Assembly: GCA_040394735.1 (NCBI GenBank)
Contig: JBEBRR010000003.1
Span: 45,505-109,504, forward strand
Direction: 5' to 3'
Source: Leadbetterella byssophila_A
GTDB lineage: Bacteria > Bacteroidota > Bacteroidia > Cytophagales > Spirosomataceae
Length of the DNA: 64,000 bases
The translations under genes were made by a program, and so were the position numbers. Positions 16,754-27,400 of the stretch are shown piece after piece. The notes under the pieces were generated by a model, which worked only from the letters and a program-made list of their open reading frames with translations, did no database searches and had not been told where the DNA came from. Within the stretch, counting starts at the first letter, position 1; every line of letters starts with the position of its first letter.

Positions 16754-19193
16754 TCAGCTGCTTATAATAATTAATCAGTCTTTCATCCTTTTCTGTCTGT
16801 ACAGCTTCAGAAAATGCTTTTGCCGCTTCATCAGACAGGTCTTTTAGCGCATAAAGTACCCGCACGGCACTCATGCGCGCAAACCACACCGCTTCGTGAA
16901 TTGCCGTATCCTTTATAAAGGGCAGCGCCATCTGCAGCTCCTCCGGCTCGCTGATGACCAGGTAAGAGGCCAGCAGGCCCATGTATTGATAGAGGTCCAT
17001 TCCTTCCATCAGCCGCATCCGGTCTATCATCCACTGTGCTTTATCCCGCTGCTCTGTAGTGACAAAATAGTTGGCAATCACACCAAAGATCTGCCCGTCA
17101 TTTACATGCTCATATGACGCCACCAGGCTGTCTGCTTCAGGAACCTGGTTTCCCAGCAGGATTTCCAGCGCGGCAGCCCGTACCGAATAGGAAGTATCGG
17201 TCATGGCCTTGCGGGCCAGTTCCACATGCAGAGGGTTCTGGAAGTTCCTGACCGACAGCAGGGCGTCAGCCCGGACATTGGAGACCGGGTCACCTGTAAT
17301 GGCTTTTTCCAGGGCTTTCTCCACCTGCAAAAAGTCATCCCCGTCATAATCACTGAATCGCTGAACCGCCATCTGACGGATCCGCCAGAACCTGTCGTCG
17401 AGAGCCTTAAAAAGCAACTCCCTGATTTTCTTATCGCCCAGGGGCTCTTCCTCTCCTGCGCTGTACATGGCCAGCTCCAGGGCCGCTATGCGTGCGTAGG
17501 CTTCCGGAGAGGCTACATACTGGTGAACCAGCTCATCTACCGTGCGGTCGTCCTGTATTACTCCCAGGAAATAACCGTCTGCATTGGGAATATAATTTTC
17601 CAGGCTCCCTTTAAAAGGCAGTTGAAAAGTTTCGGCAGCACGGGTAAGCACCAGCACGGTGTCTTTTGTTCCTTCGCTGCTGATGAGCCGTACCGGCAGG
17701 CCGATGCGGAATACCCCGTTCCCCAGCGAATCGGTCACCTGCTCGGCCGTTAGCTGAAGCACATGGTCTTTCACAGTACGGCTTAAACGCACCACCGGGT
17801 GGGCAGCACCTTTGAACCATTGATCAAAAAACCATTTCAGGTCCCTGCCGGTCACTTTTTCAAAAGCTATACGGAGGTCTTCTACTTCCGCCGTCTGAAA
17901 GGCATGGGTTTTCAGGTAAAGGTTCAGGGCTGTAAAGAAAGCCTTGTCGCCCACTTCCATGCGTAAAGTATGCAGCACACGCCCGCCTTTCTGATAGGAA
18001 TGGGCATCAAACATATCTTCGCTGCTTTGGTAATTAAAACGGATCAGCGGCACCCGCTTTTCCTCAGCCTCGCCCAGGTAACTCTGCAGATCGGTCAGGT
18101 AAACAAAATCACCTTCCTCTTTCCCGTACTTATGCGTTGCCCATAAAAATTCCGAATAATTGGCGAAGGCCTCATTCAACGGAAGCTGGGCCCATGATTC
18201 ACAGGTTACATAATTACCAAACCAGTGATGAAACAGCTCATGCGCTATAACGGCATCGTCATGCCCGTCTGCCAGCTGATGGTTATTTTTGAGTACAGAC
18301 CGGGCATGCGTGGTGGCTGTGGTATTCTCCATGGCGCCGGAAATGAACTTCCGGATGGGCACCTGGGCGTATTTCTGCCAAGGGAAGGGCACGCCCAGCA
18401 GCTCCTCGAACCAGGTGATCATTTCAGGGGTACGTCCGAAAATGCCTTCTGCAAAGGGCGCATATTCAGGTTCCATATAGTAGCTCACCTCAAAACGCCT
18501 GAAGTTTTTATCGGTCACTTTCACAAAATCACCGGCGGCCATCATGGTCAGGTAAACGGCATGCGGAAGATGCTGCGACCAATGGTCGGTTTTCAGGCCG
18601 TTTCCTTTATCTTTACTTGATACCAGTACGCCGTTAGACAGGGTGGTATATTTTTTCTCCAGTGTGATGTAAATATCCTGGGTATGATTCTGGTTCGGAC
18701 TGTCTAATGTCGGAAACCACGCACTGTTGCACTGGGTCTCGCCCTGTGTCCAGAACTGGGTGGGAAGCCCCCTGATCTTTCCGTCAGGATTAATAAAGAA
18801 CAGCCCTTTTTCACTTTTGTTTTCCTCCCCCTCTTCCTCCCTGATCTTCTCGGGTTGGGCCAGGTACTCCACCTCAATACGCAGGGTATCTTCTGCGCTG
18901 TATTCCCTGTCAAGGCTTATCGAGAGATACCGGTGATCACTGGTATATTTCAACGCCTGCCTGTCTGAAACCACAGAACGGACCACCATCTCTCTTGCAT
19001 TCAGAACAAGCGTTTTCTGGGGATAAAAATAGGGCCTCAGGGTCAGTATTGCCCTGCCTTCCAGGGTCTGATCCGACCACCGGGGCTGAACATGGAGTTC
19101 GGTATGAACCAGGTCAAACTTCAGTTCTTCCGAGGTACGCTCCTGGGCGACCCCAGGTAAGCACGCAAAGAGTATAAAAAATAGTTTCTTCAT
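16740..19193 (-). CDS. M1 family metallopeptidase (aminopeptidase N-like)
   Basis: Secreted zinc aminopeptidase. A signal peptide (MKKLFFILFACLPGVAQ) sets the start at 19193; an upstream TTG at 19205 is disfavoured. The exopeptidase motif GAMEN and the zinc signature HELFHHWFG with the downstream Glu in NEAFANYSEF are all present. The C-terminal third is helical with HEAT-like repeats (FRIGLPVRL onwards, then KALDDRFWRIRQMAVQRFSDY). 817 residues, normal for the Bacteroidota members. Overlaps the radical SAM gene downstream by 14 bases, and an ABC permease gene lies about 60 bases upstream on the same strand. Confidence 0.93.
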   Translation of the reverse strand: MKKLFFILFACLPGVAQERTSEELKFDLVHTELHVQPRWSDQTLEGRAILTLRPYFYPQKTLVLNAREMVVRSVVSDRQALKYTSDHRYLSISLDREYSAEDTLRIEVEYLAQPEKIREEEGEENKSEKGLFFINPDGKIRGLPTQFWTQGETQCNSAWFPTLDSPNQNHTQDIYITLEKKYTTLSNGVLVSSKDKGNGLKTDHWSQHLPHAVYLTMMAAGDFVKVTDKNFRRFEVSYYMEPEYAPFAEGIFGRTPEMITWFEELLGVPFPWQKYAQVPIRKFISGAMENTTATTHARSVLKNNHQLADGHDDAVIAHELFHHWFGNYVTCESWAQLPLNEAFANYSEFLWATHKYGKEEGDFVYLTDLQSYLGEAEEKRVPLIRFNYQSSEDMFDAHSYQKGGRVLHTLRMEVGDKAFFTALNLYLKTHAFQTAEVEDLRIAFEKVTGRDLKWFFDQWFKGAAHPVVRLSRTVKDHVLQLTAEQVTDSLGNGVFRIGLPVRLISSEGTKDTVLVLTRAAETFQLPFKGSLENYIPNADGYFLGVIQDDRTVDELVHQYVASPEAYARIAALELAMYSAGEEEPLGDKKIRELLFKALDDRFWRIRQMAVQRFSDYDGDDFLQVEKALEKAITGDPVSNVRADALLSVRNFQNPLHVELARKAMTDTSYSVRAAALEILLGNQVPEADSLVASYEHVNDGQIFGVIANYFVTTEQRDKAQWMIDRMRLMEGMDLYQYMGLLASYLVISEPEELQMALPFIKDTAIHEAVWFARMSAVRVLYALKDLSDEAAKAFSEAVQTEKDERLINYYKQLNVER

Positions 19194-19202
19194 TACGATA
19201 TC

Positions 19203-19255
19203 CAAAAGTTCCGAGTTCTTAGTTCCGGGAAGATAATTGTGACTGGTACCTTGTC
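19203..19255. repeat. Intergenic AGTTCCGAGTTC word repeat
   Basis: AAAAGTTCCGAGTTCTTAGTTCCGGGAAG followed by TTGTCAATTGTCAGTTC. The AGTTCCG words match those in the hairpin at 22441 and the related GTGAGT words at 43935 and 56071. It fills the gap between the permease gene and the peptidase gene. Confidence 0.5.
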
Positions 19256-20483
19256 AATTGTCAGTTCTCCTTCCGTTCAACATATAATTTGCCGCTTTCG
19301 ATGCCGGGATAAAAGAAGCCAGCAGGGTAATCACCAGGATTCCGGCTACCGAAAACAGCACATCGCTGCTCATCACCCTTACCGGGTAGGCCGTGGTAAT
19401 GGCGTGGTCCATTCCCAGTCCCACCAGCCCGAAACGGATCTGCAGCCAGCAGACACTCAGGCCCAGAATCAGCCCGAAGGTAATGCCTACCCCCGATATG
19501 ATAAATCCCTCCGCGAAAAAAATCCTTCGCACCAGGCTTTTATCCGCCCCTATGGCTGACAGCGTGGCTATATCATCTTTTTTATCCAGCACCAGCATAC
19601 TTAGCGCATAAAAAATATTAAACGCGGCAATGCCCACTACAAAAAAAAGCCCGATAAAAATAAACAGCTTTTCTATCCGGATAGCTTTCAGCAAAGAAGC
19701 ATTTTGTTCGTCCCTGTCACGGATGACCAGCCCCTGCGGCAACAGCTTGGCGATGGCGGCCTTTACCTTCCGAGCGTCCGCTTCCGGACGGAGGGTAATT
19801 TCCAGGGCCGTTCTGCGCCCGGGATAATCATTCAGCTCTTCCATCACCTCTAAGGGAAGGTAGACAAAATTATCATAATGTTGCTCCAGAATAAAAACTC
19901 CGGAGATTTCGAGTGAAAGCCGGTTGATGTTTTCGTCCGGATTAAGCACGTTAAGCTTCTGGTTTTTGGGATAAAGTATTTCAAGAGGGCGAAAAAAATC
20001 ATTGACAGTCAGCTGCAGGCTGTTATACACTGCTGCCCCGATAAACGCGGCCGGCCTGTCACCGACATATACGCTCATTTCGCCGCCGGCCAGCGACTTC
20101 CGGAATTCCGCATTGCGCGTAAAAGTGCTGTCTACCCCTTTGACATCTACCACCGACTGGGCCTTTTCATTTTTGGCCAGTGCCTTATCCTGGTAAACCT
20201 GCGTACAGAAATCTACCCCTTCCGTAGCGGAAATAGAACTCAGCAGATCCGCTTCAGGCAGAAAGCTTTTGGCCGAAACCGCCGTTATTTTCAGGTCCGG
20301 ATCAAACGACCGGAAAATCTGACGGTTCAGGTCTTCCAGCCCGTTAAACACCGAAAGGATAATGATCAGCGCTGAAAGCCCGATTCCCACACCCAGCATG
20401 GAGATAATTGAAATGAAGTTAATGAAACTTCGTTTTTTCCTGGAAAGGAAATACTTTCGCGCTATAAAAAAAGGGAGATTCAT
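19254..20483 (-). CDS. ABC transporter permease, LolC/LolE (FtsX-like) family
   Basis: Inner-membrane permease related to LolC/E, which release lipoproteins from the inner membrane for transport to the outer membrane. The N-terminal TM segment (FINFISIISMLGVGIGLSALIIILSVFNGL) is followed by a periplasmic MacB-type core domain and three C-terminal TM segments forming the FtsX domain. 409 residues. The ATG at 20483 overlaps the rbfA stop by one base (TGATG), indicating coupling. The ATPase partner (LolD) is not in the window. Lipoprotein release is the family role and is fitting for a lipoprotein-rich genome, but is inferred here. Confidence 0.87.
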   Translation of the reverse strand: MNLPFFIARKYFLSRKKRSFINFISIISMLGVGIGLSALIIILSVFNGLEDLNRQIFRSFDPDLKITAVSAKSFLPEADLLSSISATEGVDFCTQVYQDKALAKNEKAQSVVDVKGVDSTFTRNAEFRKSLAGGEMSVYVGDRPAAFIGAAVYNSLQLTVNDFFRPLEILYPKNQKLNVLNPDENINRLSLEISGVFILEQHYDNFVYLPLEVMEELNDYPGRRTALEITLRPEADARKVKAAIAKLLPQGLVIRDRDEQNASLLKAIRIEKLFIFIGLFFVVGIAAFNIFYALSMLVLDKKDDIATLSAIGADKSLVRRIFFAEGFIISGVGITFGLILGLSVCWLQIRFGLVGLGMDHAITTAYPVRVMSSDVLFSVAGILVITLLASFIPASKAANYMLNGRRTDN

Positions 20484-20860
20484 CAATCTTGCTCTTCCTC
20501 TGCCGGCGGAATATGAATATTGGCAAAGAGTTGCTCTATCTTCTGCGCATATTCGGCGGTATCGTCAATAAAAAAACTGAAATTGGGGATAATACGTAAC
20601 TGCTTGCCGGCCATTGCACCGAACAGCCCCCGGATTTTTTTGGTACTCTCCTTTATCTCGTCCAGTATGGACTCCCGGTTATGTGTCTTCAGAAAGCTCA
20701 GGTATACCTTGGCCACACTCAGATCGGGAGAGACCTTCACATCTGTGATGGTGACAAAATTACCGGCAAACAAACCTCTGAATTCTCTTTGGAATATATC
20801 TCCGAGATCCTTCTGGATCAACCGTCCCACCTGCCTTTGCCGCTTACTTTCCATATTCAT
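20483..20860 (-). CDS. rbfA: 30S ribosome-binding factor RbfA
   Basis: Small KH-fold protein that binds the immature 30S subunit and helps process the 5' end of 16S rRNA. 125 residues with the usual start (ESKRQRQVGRLIQKDLGDI) and the conserved DVKVSPDLSVAKVYLSF and LRIIPNFSFFIDDTAEYAQKIEQL blocks. ATG at 20860 or 20854. Its stop overlaps the permease start; 125 bases separate it from the divergent membrane-protein gene. Confidence 0.94.
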   Translation of the reverse strand: MNMESKRQRQVGRLIQKDLGDIFQREFRGLFAGNFVTITDVKVSPDLSVAKVYLSFLKTHNRESILDEIKESTKKIRGLFGAMAGKQLRIIPNFSFFIDDTAEYAQKIEQLFANIHIPPAEEEQD

Positions 20861-20985
20861 TTATGATACTGTAACTTCTCAACCCTCCATTCCTTCTGGT
20901 TTTCAAGCAGTTAAGACACTCTATAGCAGAAAATGGCGGTGATGTGCTTTAATTTACAAATATCCGGCTATTTTTTGGTATAAGC

Positions 20986-22440
20986 ATGAAAGGAAACATA
21001 TTTTTGCATAAAAATGCCGAATATCCCTTGTTAACATTCTTCAGAATCTATTCCGTCTTTCAGATCCTGTCCATTCTGATCATCATTGTGGCCATACGGT
21101 TACTGTTTTTTACCCCCCAGCTGCCCTTGCTGTCGAATGAGCTGGAATGGATGCTGATCGGCCGAAAACTGAACGAGGATCTTTTCCTGTATAACGAGGT
21201 GCTCACACAGGTAGCGCCGTTATCGTCTTACTTCTACCAGCTGATCGATGCCACCTTCGGACACAGTCAGCTCATTTATGAGGTGATTGCTGCAGCCGTG
21301 GTTTATCTGCAGGCGCTTTTGTTTAACTTCATGATCAGCAAGCGTAACCTGTTCAATGAGCGTAATTATATAGGCGCATTGCTGTATGTGGTGCTGATGA
21401 GCGTTTCATTTGACCTGATGAAGCTCTCTCCGTCCCTGCTGGCCAACACCTTCGTGCTGCTGGGAGTAAATGCCGTATTAAGCCAGATTGAAAAACGTGA
21501 CGGCGTGGGCGATGATGTCTTTGAAACCGGCTTATTTCTGGGGCTGGCCACCCTCTTCCATCATCCCTCTTTCATTTTCATATTCTGGGCCATCCTGACG
21601 CTCTTTTTATATACAGGGATCAATATCCGCCAGGCTTTTATGGTGATCCTGGCGTTCATCCTTCCGGTATTTTTCATGTACATCTTTTTCTATTTCAATG
21701 ACAAGGGTGCCGATTTTACCGCGGTATGGCTCCTGAACCTGAATAACTTTGTCAGGCTTACCCTGCTGAATATCCGGGATATCCTGATCGTCTATACCCT
21801 GCCGGTCATGCTGTCGCTGCTGGGTGTGGCCAAGGTACTGCGGGGGCAGCGCTATAACAGCTTCCAGAACCGCTCGCACCAGGCCCTGCTGATCCTGGGA
21901 ATCTTTGCGCTGATTGCATTCCTGCTTTCAGGGAAATACCTGCCTTCCAACCTGGTTTATTTTATCATTCCGCTGGCTTTCTATTGCGCCGGTTTTTTTG
22001 TTCATTCCAAAAAGCTTTTTGTACCGGAACTGATCTTCCTGCTTTTTTTCAGTACGGTTGTCCTGATCTCCTACCTGGGAGCCAAGAATATTTTCGGGGT
22101 ATCTGCCCGGCTGCTGGCCGACTACCGCGTCAGGGAGGCTTCCTCGGAAATGAGTTACGGGAATAAAAGGATATTTATCACCGGCCGGAATATTGATGCC
22201 TACCGTACCCATGACATGGCTACGGGTTACCTCAGCTGGAACCTCGCCCGGCGTGATTTTGAAAACCCTGACAACTACCTGAGTATTTCCAATATTTACA
22301 ATAACTTCACCAAAGATATGCCGGAAGTGATCATCGATGAAGAAGAGGTCATGCCGAAGGTATTTGAGCACATCCCCGCGCTGGCCGGCCGGTACAAAAA
22401 AACGGCAAAGAACAGGTATGAGTTGAAAGCTCCGAGTTGA
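20986..22440 (+). CDS. Polytopic membrane protein of a Bacteroidota family
   Basis: 484 residues with about ten to twelve hydrophobic helices (FQILSILIIIVAIRLLFF; AFMVILAFILPVFFMYIFFYF; LLFFSTVVLISYLGA) and a soluble C-terminal tail of roughly 110 residues. It resembles uncharacterised multi-spanning proteins of this phylum, possibly the DUF6427 group; this is recognition by general plan, not by a defined motif. The loop with ELEWMLIGRKLNEDLFLYNEV near the first helix recalls the luminal loop of GT-C glycosyltransferases, which is an alternative. It is flanked by rbfA (divergent) and susD (convergent). Function unknown. Confidence 0.75.
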   Translation: MKGNIFLHKNAEYPLLTFFRIYSVFQILSILIIIVAIRLLFFTPQLPLLSNELEWMLIGRKLNEDLFLYNEVLTQVAPLSSYFYQLIDATFGHSQLIYEVIAAAVVYLQALLFNFMISKRNLFNERNYIGALLYVVLMSVSFDLMKLSPSLLANTFVLLGVNAVLSQIEKRDGVGDDVFETGLFLGLATLFHHPSFIFIFWAILTLFLYTGINIRQAFMVILAFILPVFFMYIFFYFNDKGADFTAVWLLNLNNFVRLTLLNIRDILIVYTLPVMLSLLGVAKVLRGQRYNSFQNRSHQALLILGIFALIAFLLSGKYLPSNLVYFIIPLAFYCAGFFVHSKKLFVPELIFLLFFSTVVLISYLGAKNIFGVSARLLADYRVREASSEMSYGNKRIFITGRNIDAYRTHDMATGYLSWNLARRDFENPDNYLSISNIYNNFTKDMPEVIIDEEEVMPKVFEHIPALAGRYKKTAKNRYELKAPS

Positions 22441-22479
22441 GAGTTCCGGGTATTGATTCGGAACTCACTACCCGGAACT
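22441..22479. repeat. GAGTTCCGGGTA hairpin between convergent genes
   Basis: AGTTCCGGGTA (22442-22452) and its exact reverse complement TACCCGGAACT (22469-22479) form an 11-base stem; the inner CGGAACTC can also pair with GAGTTCCG. The right part GGAACTCACTACCCGG differs by one base from GGAACTCACTACTCGG at 56079-56094. It may act as a terminator, but no U-tract follows on either strand. Confidence 0.7.
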
Positions 22480-22548
22480 ATAAAAAACCGCCCCCCGCAT
22501 TTGCCTTAAACAAACACAGAGGGCAGCGTGTCAGCAATTTGCAATTCA

Positions 22549-24441
22549 TTAATACACCCAGCCTTTTGTAGGAGTAAGATTGGGATTTAATTCGATCTCA
22601 GCTTTCGGCACAGGCCAGGTATACCAGTGGTCACCTATCCACTCATAAGTGGTTCCGCCCGTACTTTCTGTTCCTCCCCAGGCGTGCTGGGCCACTTTCT
22701 GGTCAAACTTGGTCTCTTTCAGCGTTCTCCATCTCATTTCATCAAAGAAGTTGACCCCTTCGCCGATTAATTCGCGCCGGCGTTCATCTCTTACATAGTT
22801 TCTTGCCGCAGCCTGGCTGGTAAAAGAAGATGCCATGGTAGGAACACCCGCCCGGTCTCTCACCTGCTTTACTTTTTGCATTGCTCCGTTCAGGTCTCCC
22901 AGCTCCACAAGCGCTTCCGCCCACATGAGCAATACATCACCATACCGGATAATTGGCTCATCTACCGGGTTCTGCTCACGACGGTTATACTCAAGGCCTT
23001 CTCCTACGAACTTCCGGTTAATATACTTGAATTCAGCCTGTGCGTTACACGTTCCGGAGGTGTAATAGTTGTCAGGCAGGTTCTTGTTCAGGTTAGGTTC
23101 CGCATTGGCCTGGTCAGAGTAATACTTGCCGGTTACCGGGAATCTGTAGGTGTACATGCCTTCCGCCGATGAATTGCTGTTTACCCCTTTAAAGTTGGCG
23201 TAAGGAGTAACCACATTAAGTTCCAGCCTCGGGTCCCTGCTGGAAAAAGCCTTCCGTAGGCGGGCTTCATTTCCTTCTGCCAGATACAGGCCTTTTGCGC
23301 CGGCATTCAGGTTATTCAGCTGAGAGTTTATTGCAGTGGTTATCGTAGAATGAACCTCAACGCCGTCTACCTTCTGATCCCGTAAAAAGTACACTTTCCG
23401 GTTGGGCGTTCCCAGGGCGCTTACGGTTTCCCACTCAGGAAGATAGTCTGACCATTTAAACGGCCGGACCGTGTTATCGTCTACCACCACCTCGTAAAGA
23501 TCCACCATTGCCGGGGCTACCTGAAGGTCAGTCCAGCAGCCGCGCGAGTCTTTGGAACCCTGCTGAAACGCCCCGAAAAATTTCTGGAGGGCCGTTCCGT
23601 AGCCGGTAGGTTCCTCAATGTACTGAACGCTCAGGATCATTTCCTCACAGGTCTCATTCTGAATTTTAAAGAGCTCCTTGTAGTTGGGGAACAGCTTATA
23701 ACCGGCCTCTCCCACTTTGGCAAAGTCTGCCGCGGCTTTCTCATACTCCCTGGTCATCAGGTAAGCCTTTCCCCTCAAGGCATAGGCGGCTCCTTTGCTT
23801 GCTCTTCCCTCGCCCCTGATCTGGTTATCGGGGAGTGACGGCTCATTGATGGCATCCGTCAGGTCTTTCTCAATAAGTGCCCATACTTCTGCCTCCGAGC
23901 TCTGGCCCTTATTTCCGTCTGCCGGGTCTACCGGCTCGGTATAGATCGGCACTCCCTGTCCGTTACTCCCGAATAACTCATTCAAACGCATATAAAAGAA
24001 CGCACGAAGCACTTTACATTCTGCCACCAGGCGGTTTTTCTTCGCTTCATTGACAGGTGCTTTAGGGATATTCAGGATGGCGTCATTGGCCCGGTGGACA
24101 CCGTCATAGCACCATTTCCAATAATGCATAAAATGGGCATTGCTCGGGTTAACAGCACTGCTGAAGAGATTCCCCAGGTTATATTCCCCCTGCCCGGTCA
24201 TTCCCAGCGCTTCAAATCCGTAATAGCCGATCACTCCGCCTGAACCGATAAGGCCGTCACTTTTTACGGGCCTCTGCAGGGAATAGTACACCCCTATTAC
24301 GCCCTGATCAACCAGGTTTTCAGTAGTCCACATGGTACCCGATGTTACCGTATTGGTAGGGACCGTGTCCAGCATACCGGTACAGGAAGACATCGCATTT
24401 AGCAATAATGCCGATGTGAGTATATATAAAATCTTTTTCAT
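22549..24441 (-). CDS. SusD/RagB family nutrient-binding lipoprotein
   Basis: Outer-membrane surface lipoprotein that captures oligosaccharides and closes as a lid over the SusC channel. 630 residues. A lipobox is seen in LLNAMSSC at the end of the signal peptide. The family hallmarks are MWTTENLVDQGVIGVYY, the TPR-like middle (EYEKAAADFAKVGEAGYKLF) and the C-terminal PIIRYGDVLLMWAEALVELG and RRRELIGEGVNFFDEMRW. It follows susC by 26 bases on the same strand, the standard order. The substrate class is suggested by the neighbouring GH88 gene to be a uronic-acid polysaccharide. Confidence 0.95.
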   Translation of the reverse strand: MKKILYILTSALLLNAMSSCTGMLDTVPTNTVTSGTMWTTENLVDQGVIGVYYSLQRPVKSDGLIGSGGVIGYYGFEALGMTGQGEYNLGNLFSSAVNPSNAHFMHYWKWCYDGVHRANDAILNIPKAPVNEAKKNRLVAECKVLRAFFYMRLNELFGSNGQGVPIYTEPVDPADGNKGQSSEAEVWALIEKDLTDAINEPSLPDNQIRGEGRASKGAAYALRGKAYLMTREYEKAAADFAKVGEAGYKLFPNYKELFKIQNETCEEMILSVQYIEEPTGYGTALQKFFGAFQQGSKDSRGCWTDLQVAPAMVDLYEVVVDDNTVRPFKWSDYLPEWETVSALGTPNRKVYFLRDQKVDGVEVHSTITTAINSQLNNLNAGAKGLYLAEGNEARLRKAFSSRDPRLELNVVTPYANFKGVNSNSSAEGMYTYRFPVTGKYYSDQANAEPNLNKNLPDNYYTSGTCNAQAEFKYINRKFVGEGLEYNRREQNPVDEPIIRYGDVLLMWAEALVELGDLNGAMQKVKQVRDRAGVPTMASSFTSQAAARNYVRDERRRELIGEGVNFFDEMRWRTLKETKFDQKVAQHAWGGTESTGGTTYEWIGDHWYTWPVPKAEIELNPNLTPTKGWVY

Positions 24442-24467
24442 TACTTATTGTTTATAAATATTCCTGA

Positions 24468-27400
24468 TTAAAATGTAAGCGTTAATCCTCCTGAGTAAAG
24501 TTTCGAAATAGGGTACACGATCAGCCCGGAGCCCAGTTCGGGATCCACCCCTTCAAAGTTCTTGTCCTTTATGGTCAGCAGGTTTTCACCGGCAAAGAAT
24601 ACTCTCAGGTTACTGATCCTGGCAGACCTGATCCATTTCTGGGGAAGGGTATAACCCACCTGCAGCGACTTCAGCTTCAGGAACGAAGAATTGTAGAGGT
24701 AAAATGTGTTATCCTGCATAATGGACGAAGCCGAAAGCAAACGCGGATATTTGGCATTTATACTGGCATTGGGATCCGTTGCCGGATCGTAACCCTCATA
24801 ATTGGTATGGGCCTGAACAGCATCATAGAAATAATATTTGGTCCAGGAGTCAGCCGGTACAATGTCTCCCGTATTGGATATTATTGAACCGTTAGCTCCC
24901 CTGTCATTGATGTAATGGTAAGACCCGAGCCGTCCGCTGAAGAGTGTGTTTATATCAAATCCTTTCCATGCAGCGGTTAAGTTCATCCCGAAAGTAAATT
25001 TCGGAGTCTGTGATTTCCCGGTAAATTCGCGGTCATCATCATTCCCGTATTTTCCGTCTCCGTTTACGTCCGCCATGATCATTTGTCCGTACCAGATATT
25101 GGCTGCTCCTGATCCCACCGTATTATTGTTAAAGGAATAGCCTGCCGCAATCATGGATTTCACCCATTCCAGGTCAGCCTTTGTACGGATCATTCCGTCT
25201 TTAGGCCCTCCGGCCGGGTTAATGCTTCCGTCAGAGTTCCTGTAGGTTCCGTCTCCCGAATAGGGCCTTCTCAAAAACCACTCGTCTATCATGTGGCCCT
25301 CTACCCGTCTCGTATTTCCCCCGGTAGATACATCTGCCAGGTTGGTATATCTCCATGTGGGATTACCCCAGATATCCGGGGTACTTGCATCCTGTGCGTA
25401 ATTCAGTGTTCCTTTGAAACCGGTTACCCTATTGGAGTTATAGTTGACGTTGAAGTTGACCCCATACCTGAAATCTCTTACTTTATCATTCCAGCCTATC
25501 GTTACATCCACCCCTTTGTTCCCCAGTGAGGCGGTGTTAGACATAGGAGCCGAGATATTTCCCATGGTGTTGTAGATGATCGCCGCAGTCAGGATATCCG
25601 AGGTTTTCCTGTAGTACAAATCGATCTCAGTATTTAAACGGTTTTTAAGGAACGCGGCTTCCAGCCCGAAATTATAGGTGGTCAGCTTTTCCCAGGAGAG
25701 CCCCAGGTTCTGAATCGTGCTCTGGATAACCCCGTTGGCTACCTGCTGGTTAAATACATTGTTTACCTGTTTATAGAGTGTTTGCCAGTCATAGTTACCG
25801 CTTACCGTATTTCCCAAAGTACCGTAGGAGGCTTTCAGCTTCAAATACTCAATGGCGTTCAGCGATGACTTAAAGAAGGGTTCATTGCTTACTACCCAGC
25901 CGGCAGATACCGAGGGAAACCAGCCGGCCCGGTTACCGGGTGCAAATTTTGAGGAAGCATCCTGGCGAAGGTTGGCCTCAAACAGGTATTTACCGTCAAA
26001 GGCATAGTTTAAACGGCCAAAATAAGAAAGCATGGCATATTCCTGTTTCGCATTTCCTCCTATAGATTCCATGGTGGCGCCTGAAGTGATATCCGTAATG
26101 GTCCAGTCCATCAGTCCTCTTTTAGAGGCTGAAAAACCACTGTATTTGTTATAATACTGCTCAAAACCTAACAAGCCGCCGAAATCATGCTTTCCAAAGC
26201 TGTTGTTATAACGTAGCAGGAGGTTATTTGTATAGCTCATAGAGTTATAAGAATACCGGTAAGTAGTGGCCTGCTCCAGGTTACCGATAGATTCTTTCGG
26301 CGTTTCGAAACTTTCCCTGAAGCTGTACTTCGGCAGGTTCTGGCTATAGTTCTCATCTTCCCGGGCATATTCATTATAATTGAACCGGGCCTCAAAATTC
26401 AAGCCTTTCAGGATATCCACATTGGCAAACCAGGTAGTATTCAGACGGGTGAACTCATTTTGTCCGCCATTGGCGGCCACCTGCTGCAGTATATTGTCTT
26501 TCTGGGTGGTATTCGGGTCTTCACTGGCCCCGTACTTACCATTATAAATGGGGGTAATTCCCGGAAATGCCTGCAGCAAATAGGTCATGGATGTGCTGCC
26601 CGGGTCTTTAAACTCCTTCGTGGCATACGTCTGGGTTCCGAAATTGATCCGGTCGGCGATCCTGGTTTCCAGGTTCACGCGGGCGTTATAACGCTCCATG
26701 CCCGTATTATTCAGGGTACCGGGGTTATTCTGATATCCGATCGACATCATGTAGTTCGAATTGGTACTCCCGCCCGTAAGTGAAAGACCGTATCTTTGAT
26801 AGACGTCCGGCTGAAAGAGAACCTGGGCCCAGTCTGTATTGGGATATGCAAGGCTGTTAGGAATGGTCTGACCGGTTACCGGGTTGGTATAGGTGCCGTT
26901 CGGGTTGGCATTGGCTGCTCTCCATTCTGCTATGGTGGCGAGGTCATAATCCGGTGAAGTAGACGTAGGGTTTGCATTTTGCTTGGCTATATTATGCAGC
27001 TCCATAAAATCGGCCGTACTTGACATAAACTTAAGATCAGTCACCGCCTGCGAATGCGCGAAGAGGCTGTTAAAAGTAATTCTCGGATCTGCTCCTTTTT
27101 TCCCTTTTTTGGTGGTGATCAAAATCACGCCGTTAGCCGCTCTCGAACCATAAATTGCGGCAGAAGCTGCATCTTTTAATACGGTGACACTTTCAATATC
27201 ATCTGTATTGACCGGTACCATATCTGCAATTACCCCATCTACCAGTATCAAAGGGCTGCTGTTATTAAATGAGCCTATTCCCCTGATCCGGATAGCCACG
27301 CTTTCACTTCCCGGGTTACCGCTGCCTTGGGTAACTACAACCCCCGGGGCTGTACCGGCCAGCGCTGTAGCCATGTTCATCACCGGCCGGTTGGCGATCT